The notes: a model not told the origin generated them from the sequence alone. A stretch of DNA of 64,000 bases from Shinella curvata (GCF_022899935.1 NZ_JALJCJ010000001.1:1195696-1259695), one strand, 5' to 3'. Counted from the first letter of the stretch, positions 15,660 through 25,080 are shown. Translations and numbers: made by a program.

Positions 15660-16106
15660 TTATTTCGGCTTGCGCAGCATCTGGCCGCGCTCGGTGGCAG
15701 CAGCGGTGAGTTGCGCGTCCAGTTCACCAGCCCGGACAGCTTCGACTAGCGTGTCGATGACCTTCGGCAGTGCCGAAAGCTCGCCAGCTTCGATGGCGTT
15801 CTTGTCCTTAGCGAAGTCGATGGCCTTGCCGGCATAGCGCAGTGCGAAAAACACCTTGCCGTTGCCGTCGGTGAACCAGCCCTGACGCACGCGCTTGGGA
15901 GCTTCGACGTCGACGCGGACACCTTCCGCGTTCTTCTTGCGCACGACATGCGTGGGCGTGAACGCCTGACCGGCGATCTTCGCCTCGGCCATCTGCTTCT
16001 GTTCGGCCAGCGCCGCGATCATCTTTTCCCGCGCACGCTGTACCGGATCGACGGCAGCGCGAACCGGGACTGCGGAGGTGAGCTTGAGAGCCTTGAGGTG
16101 GGACAT
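15660..16106 (-). CDS. DUF6641 family protein
   Basis: A 148-residue protein from the ATG at 16106 (AAAGGA 7-8 bp upstream; the open frame continues to 16259 without a good start). It fits the DUF6641 pattern of rhizobial and other proteobacterial plasmids: LKALKLTSAVPVRAAVDPVQ, REKMIAALAEQKQMAEA, a Lys/Arg-rich middle, then GWFTDGNGKVFFALRYAGK and a helical end with AGELDAQLTAAA. Its function is not known. It is divergent from the NucS-like gene, sharing a 155-bp promoter region, and is followed by two large stem-loops. Its presence supports a plasmid-related origin for this part of the island. Confidence 0.7.
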   Translation of the reverse strand: MSHLKALKLTSAVPVRAAVDPVQRAREKMIAALAEQKQMAEAKIAGQAFTPTHVVRKKNAEGVRVDVEAPKRVRQGWFTDGNGKVFFALRYAGKAIDFAKDKNAIEAGELSALPKVIDTLVEAVRAGELDAQLTAAATERGQMLRKPK

Positions 16107-16261
16107 GCTGTGATCCTTTCCGAGACCGTTGAACGTGTTTCCCGGATACAGCCGTCTGCCAAAAGGGCGAGCAAAGAATGGGTTTGGAGGCCCGTTGTAA
16201 CCAAGAGGTAATCCGTTCCGGCTATCCCTCTGAGTTGCAAAGAATGGTGTAGGGGGCATTC

Positions 16262-16963
16262 ATGGTTCAGCGGCATAGTGTGGTCATCGCGAAGGACGAC
16301 GGCGGGCTTGAGGTCTATCCACTGAAACAATGGCTTCGGCAGAACCCCGACCATTTGCCGGCGGGCATGGATGGCGCTCGCAACACGTCGCATCAATTGC
16401 GTGCGGCACTTCGACAAGCCGGGTGGACGATGCAGGAAACGCCTGATGAAATCCGTATGATCTTTCCCGGACACTCAGCCCGCATCGATGCTGTCGATGA
16501 AGTCTTGGGTGGGACCGACGAACCGGTCGGTGAAAGCGATGAAGGCATTCCCTACTTTTCGCTGGAGTATCAGCTACGGGATTTCCTTGCCACGAACCTG
16601 TCGTCCATTGATTTCGGCGGGCGCAAACTGAGCGTCTATGTCGATCCGACCGGCAGGGATGGCGTTGAATATGCAACGGCGGTCGGGCCAATCGACATTC
16701 TCGCTGTCGATGAGACGGGCGCATTCTTCGTCTTCGAGCTGAAACGAGCGCAAAGTTCCGACCGCGCTTTGGGGCAGATCACCCGATACATGGGGTGGGT
16801 GAAACAGACTATCGGGCGCGACAAGGACGTGTCCGGTATCATCGTGTCGAAGTCCGTCAGCCGAAATCTGAAGTACGGCCGAACCGTCGTGCCGAATGTC
16901 TACCTGTTCGAATATGCAGTCAGCTTCAGCGTGGCCCCGGCTCACGACATCGACCCGTTATAG
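16262..16963 (+). CDS. DUF91 / NucS-type endonuclease domain protein
   Basis: A 233-residue protein. Residues about 95-190 resemble the C-terminal nuclease domain of NucS (DUF91, PD-(D/E)XK fold): VEYATAVGPIDILAVDETGAFFVFELKRAQSSDRALGQITRYMGW, with the Asp of GPIDIL and the Glu-x-Lys of FELKR as the expected metal and catalytic residues. NucS enzymes cut branched or mismatched DNA. The first 95 residues are different from NucS and may be a separate recognition domain. The ATG at 16262 is directly after the divergent promoter of the DUF6641 gene. On a mobile island it may have a role in defence, repair or element processing. Confidence 0.7.
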   Translation: MVQRHSVVIAKDDGGLEVYPLKQWLRQNPDHLPAGMDGARNTSHQLRAALRQAGWTMQETPDEIRMIFPGHSARIDAVDEVLGGTDEPVGESDEGIPYFSLEYQLRDFLATNLSSIDFGGRKLSVYVDPTGRDGVEYATAVGPIDILAVDETGAFFVFELKRAQSSDRALGQITRYMGWVKQTIGRDKDVSGIIVSKSVSRNLKYGRTVVPNVYLFEYAVSFSVAPAHDIDPL

Positions 16964-17057
16964 ACACGCTTCCGATGACGGCGGGGCCCTTCCGTGCTGT
17001 GACAATTTTAACGTGTTTTTCAACGCGACGTAAAAGGGTGCAGCTTACTCGTGTTTC

Positions 17058-17321
17058 ATGAGCAAGTTTCCTCTGATCGTCGCAGGCACTTGGATGACCG
17101 TATTCCTCGGAACCGGAGGCTACGCATTCGTGCCGCGATCCCTCTACGATCCGGCCTGTGACATCAAGGGCAATATCTCGATAAACTCGGGCGAACGCAT
17201 CTACCATGTCCGTGGCCAGGAATATTACGACGAGACGGTCATCCGGGGGGAATATGGGGAACGCTGGTTCTGCACCGAGGACGAAGCCCGCAACGCGGGC
17301 TGGCGCAAAGCAGGTAGATAG
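17058..17321 (+). CDS. Small exported protein with sunset-type domain
   Basis: An 87-residue protein with a hydrophobic N-terminal segment (residues 5-24), probably a signal peptide or anchor. The rest carries CDIKGNISINSGERIYH, YYDETVIRGEYGERWFC and EDEARNAGWRKA. This pattern is found at the C-terminus of rhizobial thermonuclease-like proteins and in small periplasmic proteins called sunset-domain proteins. Two conserved Cys residues could form a disulphide. The molecular function is not known. It lies five bases from the stop of the convergent flagellin gene. Confidence 0.6.
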   Translation: MSKFPLIVAGTWMTVFLGTGGYAFVPRSLYDPACDIKGNISINSGERIYHVRGQEYYDETVIRGEYGERWFCTEDEARNAGWRKAGR

Positions 17322-17326
17322 AGCGA

Positions 17327-19006
17327 CTACCGGAACAACTGCGCAACATTATCGGCATTGCCGTTGGCGATCTGCAACGACTGGATAGCAAGCTGTTCCT
17401 GTGTCTGGAGCGCCTTGAGCCGCGTCGATGCCTCGTTCATATCAGCATCGACAAGCCGGCCAATGCCCTTGTCGATGGATGCCATCAAGACTTGCGCGAA
17501 CTCGGTCTGCATATCGATGCGGGTCTTGAGCGCGCCGAGGGTGCTGGCACCGGATATGACCTTCTCCAGCATGGCATCGACGCCGAACAGATAGTTGTCG
17601 AGATCGTTGGCGGGATCGGTGATATCGACGTCGAGAATGTCGAAATCCGGCGCGGGGCCGAGATTGTCGGTGACATTGCCGATCCTCATATAGGCCCGGC
17701 TGCCTGCGTTCGGATACAGCGTCTTGTCGATGTCGAAGACGATCCCGCCTGCTATCGATGTGGCATCCAGACCGTGTCCTTCCAGAGCATAATCGAGAAG
17801 TGCCGCAAAAGCTCCTTCAGACGGTATTCTGCCATCGGTCGTTCCAAATACAAGATCGACCATATCGCGCGTAACGGTGATCGTCGTCACCGGATCGCTC
17901 CCTACCTGAATGTCGAAGCTGAACTCGATATCGCGGTAGATCGTGAACGGTCCGCTGAAGCTGAAGCTCCATTGCGGATACTGGTTATTGAGTTCGGACA
18001 GCGGTGTGTTTTCGAGACCTGCACCGAAGCTGCCCGAGCCAAAGCTCGATGTGACGCCAGTAATTTCGATGCTCGATCCGGGCAGTGCTGTCGTTTCCGC
18101 GCTTGAGATACCCAACCTATTGCCACCGGCCCATCCGGCAGAAGCCGGGACAGCATTGGCAGTGAATACATGGTCGAGGATGGCACCATAGTCCTGCGCA
18201 GTCGCCACGATGCCATCGCTCGTGCCAAGCGCGGCATCGACAGCAGCCCGGTCAATCACCAGCGTATGGCTGACGCCCGGAGCAAGCGGGCTGTCATCGA
18301 CCATGACGTCCAGCGTGATCGTATCGCTAGCCCCGAGTGTAAAGAGGCCGGTGAAGGCATAATAGCTTTGGGCTCGGCTGCTCTGCTGGTTGGTGTTCGC
18401 CCCACGAAAGCCGCCGATATCGCCAAGCGAACGGATATCCTTCTGCAAAGCCCCGCCGCCACCGACATTGAACAGGCTGAGATCAGCCATGTCGATTTCC
18501 GTCGTTCCGACATGCACATTACCGTCAGCGGAGCGGATGAAGGACGAGGTGATGCTGGTCGGCAATCCTGAGAGCCCGTTGATGTCCTGCGGAGCATTCG
18601 TGTTGAGCCAGTTGACGCCGTTGAAGCTGGCGGATGTTGCGATGGAAACAAACTGTTCCTTGAACTGATCAAGCTCGGTCTGGATCTTCGCCTTGTCCAC
18701 GCCGTCTTCTTTGGCGGCGACCAGCTTTGCCCGGAACTCCCCGAGCACGTCTACGGTGGCGTCGAGGCCAGAATAGGCGACATCGATCTTCGCAGCACCG
18801 AGCCCGAGCGCATCGGATACGGCGGAAAGCGCCATGTGGTCAGAGCGCATGGTCGTGGAGATCGACCAATACGCTGCGTTGTCCGCTGCGATCTGCACGC
18901 GCAGCCCGGAACTGACCTGCCGTTGCGTCTCGGCCATGTTGCTGCCGATCATGCGCAGGGTTTGCAGCGCGGCCATTGCGGAGGTGTTCGTCAGAATGCT
19001 GGTCAT
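17327..19006 (-). CDS. Flagellin carried on the island
   Basis: A complete 559-residue flagellin. The N-terminal D0/D1 part (MTSILTNTSAMAALQTLR to about residue 140, with SSGLRVQIAADNAAYWSI) and the C-terminal D1/D0 part (about 480-559, ending QLFR) are typical rhizobial sequences. Both ends are intact, so the protein should polymerise and be exported by the flagellar type III system. The central 340 residues are longer than in usual rhizobial flagellins (300-430 residues in total) and contain two internally similar segments (DTITLDVMVDD and DIEFSFDIQVGSD, each followed by a similar VDxxxGTxDGxI stretch). No other flagellar gene is nearby. A CtrA-type site lies about 75 bp upstream. The ribosome site is weak. 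Confidence 0.9.
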   Translation of the reverse strand: MTSILTNTSAMAALQTLRMIGSNMAETQRQVSSGLRVQIAADNAAYWSISTTMRSDHMALSAVSDALGLGAAKIDVAYSGLDATVDVLGEFRAKLVAAKEDGVDKAKIQTELDQFKEQFVSIATSASFNGVNWLNTNAPQDINGLSGLPTSITSSFIRSADGNVHVGTTEIDMADLSLFNVGGGGALQKDIRSLGDIGGFRGANTNQQSSRAQSYYAFTGLFTLGASDTITLDVMVDDSPLAPGVSHTLVIDRAAVDAALGTSDGIVATAQDYGAILDHVFTANAVPASAGWAGGNRLGISSAETTALPGSSIEITGVTSSFGSGSFGAGLENTPLSELNNQYPQWSFSFSGPFTIYRDIEFSFDIQVGSDPVTTITVTRDMVDLVFGTTDGRIPSEGAFAALLDYALEGHGLDATSIAGGIVFDIDKTLYPNAGSRAYMRIGNVTDNLGPAPDFDILDVDITDPANDLDNYLFGVDAMLEKVISGASTLGALKTRIDMQTEFAQVLMASIDKGIGRLVDADMNEASTRLKALQTQEQLAIQSLQIANGNADNVAQLFR

Positions 19007-19079
19007 GCAAGGAGCCTGCGGTGATGTTCTCCGTCAGCCGAACCAGCGTCCGCTCAAGTTGCAATGCACTCAACCCGCA

Positions 19080-19094
19080 TTAACGCTTCGTTAA
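19080..19094. promoter_or_regulatory. CtrA-type binding site upstream of flagellin
   Basis: TTAACGCTTCGTTAA followed by C matches the full CtrA consensus TTAA-N7-TTAAC known from Caulobacter and rhizobia. It lies 74 bp before the flagellin ATG and about 185 bp before the divergent recombinase. CtrA controls flagellar genes in many alphaproteobacteria. Binding here is inferred from the motif only. Confidence 0.6.
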
Positions 19095-19277
19095 CCATTG
19101 CGGCGTCACAACCAATGCTGAGAGCTGTGGTGATTTGCGTCGGCTTTCTTCCGATCCCGACACCTCCTTTCCGCAAGCCGCAGCCTTACGCCGGTGCAGC
19201 CATTTGCACCCCGCGCTCCCTCATGCTCGCCCGCCCGATAGCCCCATGTTAGCGGATCGCAACATGAGGAGGCCGTC

Positions 19278-20936
19278 ATGGGCACCGAAGACACCAACAA
19301 CAGCACCTTTCCGATCCGGGCTTACTCCTACGTCCGTATGAGTACTCGCAAGCAGCTTCGCGGGGACAGCCTGCGCCGGCAGCTTGAACGATCGAAGGCG
19401 TTTGCGGACGAACACTCTCTGCTTCTGGACGACAGCTTGCAGGACTTGGGCGTCAGCGCGTGGAAAGGCAGGAACTTCAAGACCGGCGCGCTCGGCCGGT
19501 TCCTGGCGATGGTCGAAAACGGGCAAATCCCCAAGGGCAGCTACTTGCTGATCGAAAGCCTCGACCGGCTATCACGCGAAGCCGTGCCGGATGCGTTGAC
19601 GCTATTCATGGCGATCATCAATGCCGGCATTGTCATCGTGACGCTTGGCGAGGACCGGCAGGTTTACAGTCGCGACCGGCTCAACGGTGACTGGACCAAG
19701 CTTATCATCGGGCTTGCGGTGATGTCGCGCGGTCACGAGGAGAGCCAGACCAAAAGCGAGCGCATCAGCGCGGTCGCGAAACGGAAACGGGAACTGGCCC
19801 GCGAAGGCAAGGGCCATATCACCAGCATAACACCCGCATGGATCGATGCCCGAAGGATCGATACGAGCCGTTACGAGTTCACGCTGAACCACCATGCGGA
19901 AACGGTGAAGGCGATTTATGAGATGGCAACGCGGGGGCTCGGTGCGACGGTGATCGCTCGCAAGCTCAACGCAGATGGCATTCCCGCTTTCAAGAGCCAG
20001 GACGGCTGGTATCAGAGTGTCATCAAGGCGCTGCTCGCCCGCCAGGATGTCATCGGCATATTCCAGCCGCACAGGATCGTTGACGGCAAGCGCGTGCCGG
20101 ACGGCGATCCGATTGCCGGCTACTTCCCTGCCGCGATCGACAAGGATTTGTTCCTGCAGGTGCAGGCCCTACGGAGCAATCCGGGCAAGCCCGGCCGCAA
20201 GGGCAACACCTTTGCCAATCTCTTCACCGGGCTTTGCCATTGCGCCCATTGCGGTGGGCCGATGACGATGAAGATGAGCCGGGTGAAGGGGAACGAGAAC
20301 GGGCGTTATCTGGTCTGCGCGAACTATGTGCGCGGGCATCGTTGCACCGATGGCAACCGGCATTTCCGATACGAGCCGCTCGAGGCGGCTATCGTCGATC
20401 ATGTCACAGAAATCAATCTTGCCGAGACGCTGCATGCGGCAAGGTTCGATGACACCGTGCGGGAGTTTGACGAGAGGATTGCCGAACTGGCCCTACAACT
20501 GGAAGAGCTTCGCAGAAAAGAACAGCGGCTAGCGCAGATAATCGAGGATGATAACGCGCCGCCAGATGCCGTGGTCGATCTGCTGAAGGCCCGGCAAAGC
20601 GAACGGAAGGCTGTCGAAGCCGAGCTACGGCACCAGCAGGCCGAAAGACAGCGCCGGTCAATTCGGCACGATAGCCCCATGGAAACATGCGACCTGATCG
20701 GCAGGTTGCGAGACGCGTGGGAGCAAGCTGACGATGCTGCCCGCTATGACCTTCGCTCGGAGGCGCATGCGGCCATCAGGGAGATCATCACGGAAATCGG
20801 CTTTGACAGTAGCGATTGCTCAACAACGCTGATCGTGGAAAACGGTATCGTCGTGCATCGGTTTGCCGAAGATCAAGCCTCTAGCCGACATCAAGTGTGG
20901 TATGCAGTGCCCCTCATGACAATGCCCGCCGCCTGA
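19278..20936 (+). CDS. Large serine recombinase
   Basis: A 552-residue serine integrase/resolvase with AGGAGG 5 bp before its ATG. The N-terminal catalytic domain has Tyr18, Arg20 and nucleophile Ser22 in SYVRMST, followed by SLRRQLERSK and LIESLDRLSRE. A Recombinase domain follows (about 190-290), then a zinc-ribbon with CHCAHCGGPM and a later Cys pair. A long coiled coil rich in Glu/Arg (about 390-460) comes near the end. Such enzymes integrate or excise phage-like elements or gene cassettes. It is divergent from the flagellin gene. It may have mobilised a sub-segment (flagellin plus neighbours) before the whole island entered the tRNA site. Confidence 0.88.
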   Translation: MGTEDTNNSTFPIRAYSYVRMSTRKQLRGDSLRRQLERSKAFADEHSLLLDDSLQDLGVSAWKGRNFKTGALGRFLAMVENGQIPKGSYLLIESLDRLSREAVPDALTLFMAIINAGIVIVTLGEDRQVYSRDRLNGDWTKLIIGLAVMSRGHEESQTKSERISAVAKRKRELAREGKGHITSITPAWIDARRIDTSRYEFTLNHHAETVKAIYEMATRGLGATVIARKLNADGIPAFKSQDGWYQSVIKALLARQDVIGIFQPHRIVDGKRVPDGDPIAGYFPAAIDKDLFLQVQALRSNPGKPGRKGNTFANLFTGLCHCAHCGGPMTMKMSRVKGNENGRYLVCANYVRGHRCTDGNRHFRYEPLEAAIVDHVTEINLAETLHAARFDDTVREFDERIAELALQLEELRRKEQRLAQIIEDDNAPPDAVVDLLKARQSERKAVEAELRHQQAERQRRSIRHDSPMETCDLIGRLRDAWEQADDAARYDLRSEAHAAIREIITEIGFDSSDCSTTLIVENGIVVHRFAEDQASSRHQVWYAVPLMTMPAA

Positions 20937-20946
20937 TGCGGTCAGG

Positions 20947-22476
20947 CTATGAACGTTGTCCACCGTACCTTTGCGAAAGTTTGTCAGCGGTGCGCTCGGT
21001 GGTCGCCCCGGCTTTCAACTCGGCTAAGCGTTTTTCCAACAAAGCGATTTCGTCGTAGGTCTCGTCGTCAAGCAGCTTCGGTTCCTTCATCAAGTCCTCC
21101 TCGCCGGGGCGAAGGAAGTCTTTGATCTGCTCGGTATTGACCTGGGCATAGTGCTTGTCGATCATCGAAATCGAAGTGCGGGTGTTACGGGCGACATGGT
21201 GGATCGAGACATTGTTGGCGAGCATCTGCGAGATATAGAAGTGCCGGAATGAGTAAGCGGTTCGCTTGACGCCTCGGTGGTCACGCTCCAAGTCGGCCGC
21301 TTTGAGCAAGGCGTTCAAGCCGCGCTGGAACGACAGGATGGGTTTGCCGCCTGCATCCGCAAAGACAGGATCGTCATCAGTGGGCTCGCGACCGACCTCG
21401 CTTACAAACACGTTCCACAACATATGAAGCGCCTGGATTGCACCATGCAGAGGCACGGCATTGCCATGCTTGCTTTTTCCGTGGACTTGTAGCCGGGCGT
21501 CCTGCTGGAAAAGGGGAAGGTCTTTTGTATCGCGATAGCGGAGAATATTGCTCCACTTGAGGTTCTTTGCCTCCGTGGGGCGCAGGCCCGAACTGGCCAT
21601 GAATTCGATATAGGCGTGCAGACGGATACGATCCGACCGCACGCGGCTGGTGAGCGTGCTTTGCGTCCAGACCCGACCGTCTTTCGCCTTGATGAGCCTG
21701 ACTGATTGCTGAGGCTCGCTGATCCGCTCCAAGCTCTTTCCGAGCAGACGTTCGTATTCCTCCGGCGCGAACCCGGGACGGCGCGTGTCGGGTTTCTTTT
21801 TCGCTCTGACGGCCGGGATTATGATCGGCTTGCAATAGCCCCATTTCGCCGCCTGCTCGAATAGCTCGCGGATGATGACCATCTCGCCCTTGACCGTGCT
21901 CAAGGCTGCGACCTTCCGCGGTGCAGGGCGAATAAAAACCCGGCCATCTTCGCGTTCGCATCGGATTTTCTGAATGTGAATGCCGGGGCCCGTCGTCCAA
22001 TAGGTCTTACGCCATTCCAGATATCGTTCGATGTCGGCGGTGGTGATCGTCTCGATGGCGCGGTCCCCGAAGTAACCCACAGGGAAACGGCGAATGATCG
22101 GTGGCCAATAGATCGGGTGATATTTGCTGCGTTCGTCGCGCTCGGCCTCTGCGACGACTTTTTCGATGAACTCTTCCGCCACCTCGACAAAGGAGCGGCT
22201 ATCCAGCGAAAGGCCCTGCTTGTTGCGAAAGCTCTGCTCGTGCCAGATTTCGTAGGCGCGTTGCAGCGCCTCTTCCTGGTTCGCGGTTCCCAGCGTCCTT
22301 TTGTATTGCTTGCCGCCGAGCGAATATCGCATCGACCAGTTCCGCGTGCCTTCTCGCTGGAAGAGCGAAAACGGGGTCTTCTTCGTTGAGGCCGGGCTTT
22401 GCAGCATAACGTGGGGCACCTTTCGAGTTGCTATGGTCGGTGCGCTGCGCTGAAACTGCGCTAGCGACGTGTCCAA
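20947..22476 (-). CDS. int: Island integrase (tyrosine recombinase)
   Basis: A 509-residue phage-type integrase. An N-terminal arm-binding part, a SAM-like core-binding domain (about 95-215) and a catalytic domain are present. Catalytic residues are Arg299 (SGLRPTE), Lys334/336 (GKSKHG), Arg411-His412 (YSFRHF) and Tyr443 (KHYAQ). The usual first His of box II is Tyr/Ser and the third-box GH is replaced by NTRTS, a variant common in proteobacterial island integrases. The C-terminus has a Glu/Lys-rich tail. The gene is 135 bp from the 3' end of tRNA-Arg and reads away from it, so it almost certainly catalyses insertion at the 45-bp repeat. Confidence 0.92.
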   Translation of the reverse strand: MDTSLAQFQRSAPTIATRKVPHVMLQSPASTKKTPFSLFQREGTRNWSMRYSLGGKQYKRTLGTANQEEALQRAYEIWHEQSFRNKQGLSLDSRSFVEVAEEFIEKVVAEAERDERSKYHPIYWPPIIRRFPVGYFGDRAIETITTADIERYLEWRKTYWTTGPGIHIQKIRCEREDGRVFIRPAPRKVAALSTVKGEMVIIRELFEQAAKWGYCKPIIIPAVRAKKKPDTRRPGFAPEEYERLLGKSLERISEPQQSVRLIKAKDGRVWTQSTLTSRVRSDRIRLHAYIEFMASSGLRPTEAKNLKWSNILRYRDTKDLPLFQQDARLQVHGKSKHGNAVPLHGAIQALHMLWNVFVSEVGREPTDDDPVFADAGGKPILSFQRGLNALLKAADLERDHRGVKRTAYSFRHFYISQMLANNVSIHHVARNTRTSISMIDKHYAQVNTEQIKDFLRPGEEDLMKEPKLLDDETYDEIALLEKRLAELKAGATTERTADKLSQRYGGQRS

Positions 22477-22555
22477 GCCCCGGAAAGCTACCTTGAAATC
22501 ATTGAAGAATTCCCAAGCGCATGCGCTACTGGGCTAGGACTGAGCTAGCTTATTT
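22450..22555. promoter_or_regulatory. Candidate integrase arm sites near the right att
   Basis: Several related motifs lie between the integrase start and the tRNA: AACTGCGCTAGC (about 22452), GCGCATGCGCTACTGGGC (about 22518) and CTAGGACTGAGCTAGC (about 22527). They resemble GGACTAGGAATGCGCTACC found near the left att. Their dense clustering at both ends fits integrase or excisionase binding. They also overlap the likely int promoter. Confidence 0.4.
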
Positions 22556-22611
22556 CCAGTCCGCATGAGGACAAGCTAAGACTGATAAATCAATGATTTC
22601 AAGTAGTTCGG

Positions 22612-22656
22612 TGGCGCACCCGACAGGATTCGAACCTGTGACCTTTGGAATCGGAA
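22612..22656. repeat. Right attachment repeat within tRNA-Arg
   Basis: Identical over 45 bases to 3751-3795 and in the same orientation. It covers the anticodon loop to CCA end of the tRNA. Confidence 0.9.
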
Positions 22657-22688
22657 TCCAACACTCTATCCAGCTGAGCTACGGGTGC
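22612..22688 (-). tRNA. tRNA-Arg (anticodon CCG)
   Basis: A complete 77-nt tRNA on the minus strand. The acceptor stem GCACCCG pairs with CGGGTGC, followed by discriminator G and encoded CCA. The D-arm has AGCTCAGCTGG. The anticodon stem TTGGA / TCCAA encloses TTCCGAT with CCG at positions 34-36, reading CGG arginine codons. The T-arm has GGTTCGAATCC. The 3' 45 nt are the attachment core of the island; the element reconstitutes the gene on integration, so the tRNA stays functional. Confidence 0.95.
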
Positions 22689-22811
22689 ATCCGTAGGCGA
22701 TGACTCGCCTGTCCGATGGAAGGGTCTTAGCCCAGGTGGGGGCGGGCTTCAATCGGGAAATTGTTGAAAGGGCGCTGTTTTTGCTTTGTGGGCGGTTGCC
22801 CTGGCATGAAA

Positions 22812-22836
22812 GAGCCGCCGGGGGTGCCGGCGGCTC
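22812..22836 (-). terminator. Terminator after the xylFHG operon
   Basis: Ten-bp GC-rich stem GAGCCGCCGG / CCGGCGGCTC with a 5-nt loop. Read leftward it is followed by a short T-rich stretch. It lies just beyond the xylG stop. Confidence 0.7.
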
Positions 22837-22857
22837 GCTTTGGATCTGGCGGCTTGA

Positions 22858-23646
<789 letters not shown>

Positions 23647-23660
23647 TGGTCCAACTCCTG

Positions 23661-24974
23661 TTACTTGGCGCGGGCCCGGTAGACCGTGTCGAGCCAGACG
23701 GCGACGACGAGGACCATACCGACCACGATGCGCTGGAACGGGGTGTCGATGCCGACCAGCACCATGCCCGATTGCAGCGATTGCATGACGAGGGCGCCGA
23801 GCATGGCGCCAGCGATTGTGCCCATGCCGCCCGCCAGCGACGTGCCGCCGATCACGGCGGCCGCGATCGTGTAGAGCTCGTCGAGTTCACCCTGCGCATT
23901 GGTTGCGGCATTGAGGCGGGCGGTGGAAATGGCGGCGGCAATGGCGCAGAGAATGCCCATCAGCGCGAAGATCTTGACGGTGACCCAGCGCGTCTTGATG
24001 CCCGCAAGTTCCGCTGCCTCGGGGTTGCCACCGAGTGCGAAAACGTAGCGGCCGAAGCGCAGGCGCGTCGATATGAAGGTCATGACGATGCCCACGACGA
24101 TGGCGATCAGCACCGGCACGGCGATGCCATGCGGAATGAACAGCCCGCCGTCCGGCCAGGCGATGCCGTTGGCATCCGCGAACTTGCGGGCGATGGCAAC
24201 GGGCCAGGGATAGGAATTGACGATCCCGACGGCGCCGAGCACCAGCGCGCAGCCGATGGCGACGAGGAAATATTCCGCCCACATCGGGCGCAGCGGGAAG
24301 CCGAAACGTTTGCGCTGCTTGCGGGAGTTGGCAATCGTCGCGACGATGGCGGCACAGGCAAGCGCACCGACGATCCAGCTGGCTTTGGCACCGATCGAGC
24401 CCTCGGTGCCGCCGCCCATCAGGCGGAAGGTGGCATCCATGGGGGCGACGGTGCGGCCGCTGGTGACGAACCAGGTGGCGCCGCGCCAGACGAGCAGGCC
24501 GCCGAGCGTGACGATGAAGGAGGGCACGTTGAGGAAAGCGATGATCGAGCCGTGCAGCGCGCCGATCGCGGCACCGAGCAGCAGGCCGCAGAGCAGCGTG
24601 ATAACCCAGATGGCCGGATGATTGAAGCCGAGCAGCTGTGGCAGCAGTTCAGCCTGCAGCACGCCCATGCTCATGCCGACGAAGCCGAGGATGGAGCCGA
24701 CGGAGAGATCGATGTTGCGCGTGACGATGACGAGCACCATGCCGGTCGCCATCACGGCGACGGAGGCGGTCTGGACCGAGAGGTTCCAGAGGTTGCGGGG
24801 CGTGAGGAACAGGCCGCCGGACATGATGTTGAAGCCGATCCAGATGATCAGCAGGGCACCGACCATGCCGAGCAGGCGCGTGTCGATTTCGGTGGCGCGG
24901 AAGAAGCGCTTCACCGGGTTCTCGCTTGCCGATCGCGCGCGATTGGCAGATGCGGTCGTCGTGATGTCGGCCAT
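23661..24974 (-). CDS. xylH: Xylose ABC transporter permease
   Basis: A 437-residue inner-membrane protein (ATG at 24974; an upstream start six codons earlier is possible). It is longer than RbsC-type permeases, as is usual for XylH, with about 10-12 hydrophobic segments. Family signatures are [18 protein letters not shown] near residues 78-95 and [19 protein letters not shown] near the C-terminus. It forms the channel between the XylF binding protein and the XylG ATPase. It is separated from xylF by 173 bp that include a stable hairpin, which may reduce permease expression relative to the binding protein. Confidence 0.88.
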   Translation of the reverse strand: MADITTTASANRARSASENPVKRFFRATEIDTRLLGMVGALLIIWIGFNIMSGGLFLTPRNLWNLSVQTASVAVMATGMVLVIVTRNIDLSVGSILGFVGMSMGVLQAELLPQLLGFNHPAIWVITLLCGLLLGAAIGALHGSIIAFLNVPSFIVTLGGLLVWRGATWFVTSGRTVAPMDATFRLMGGGTEGSIGAKASWIVGALACAAIVATIANSRKQRKRFGFPLRPMWAEYFLVAIGCALVLGAVGIVNSYPWPVAIARKFADANGIAWPDGGLFIPHGIAVPVLIAIVVGIVMTFISTRLRFGRYVFALGGNPEAAELAGIKTRWVTVKIFALMGILCAIAAAISTARLNAATNAQGELDELYTIAAAVIGGTSLAGGMGTIAGAMLGALVMQSLQSGMVLVGIDTPFQRIVVGMVLVVAVWLDTVYRARAK

Positions 24975-25080
24975 GGTTTGCCGTTCCCCCACTTTTGTTG
25001 AACGTGTCGTCCGGGCGTCCAGATCTCTCCGGTCCGAGGATATGGCGTCGCATCATCCTCCGCCCGCTGCCCATCTTGCG

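Larger units (their letters stand above)
3751..22656. mobile_element. Genomic island integrated in tRNA-Arg(CCG), about 18.9 kb
   Basis: A 45-bp perfect direct repeat (3751-3795 and 22612-22656) corresponds to the tRNA-Arg 3' end, from anticodon loop to CCA. The right copy is part of an intact tRNA; the left copy is only the 3' fragment. A phage-type tyrosine integrase (20947-22476) lies beside the tRNA 3' end, the usual arrangement for integrative elements. Cargo includes a restriction-modification set, a TIGR04141 protein, an HUH replication protein, a NucS-like nuclease, a flagellin and a serine recombinase. No conjugation genes (relaxase MOBP/Q, T4SS) or phage structural genes are seen, so it is probably mobilised in trans or is a satellite or decayed element. 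The genes on both sides are ordinary chromosomal functions. Confidence 0.88.

Noticed and set aside
19080..19094. The TTAACG...CGTTAA palindrome as a terminator.
   Set aside because: The stem is short and AT-rich, lacks a T-run and lies upstream of two divergent genes; it fits a CtrA site better.
19007..19277. A Hin-like invertible flagellin promoter.
   Set aside because: No pair of inverted repeats of useful length was found around the intergenic region, and the recombinase is of the large serine type, not the short invertase type.
22700..22857. A plus-strand open frame beyond the tRNA towards xylG.
   Set aside because: No ribosome site or domain; it covers the xyl terminator and the antisense of xylG.
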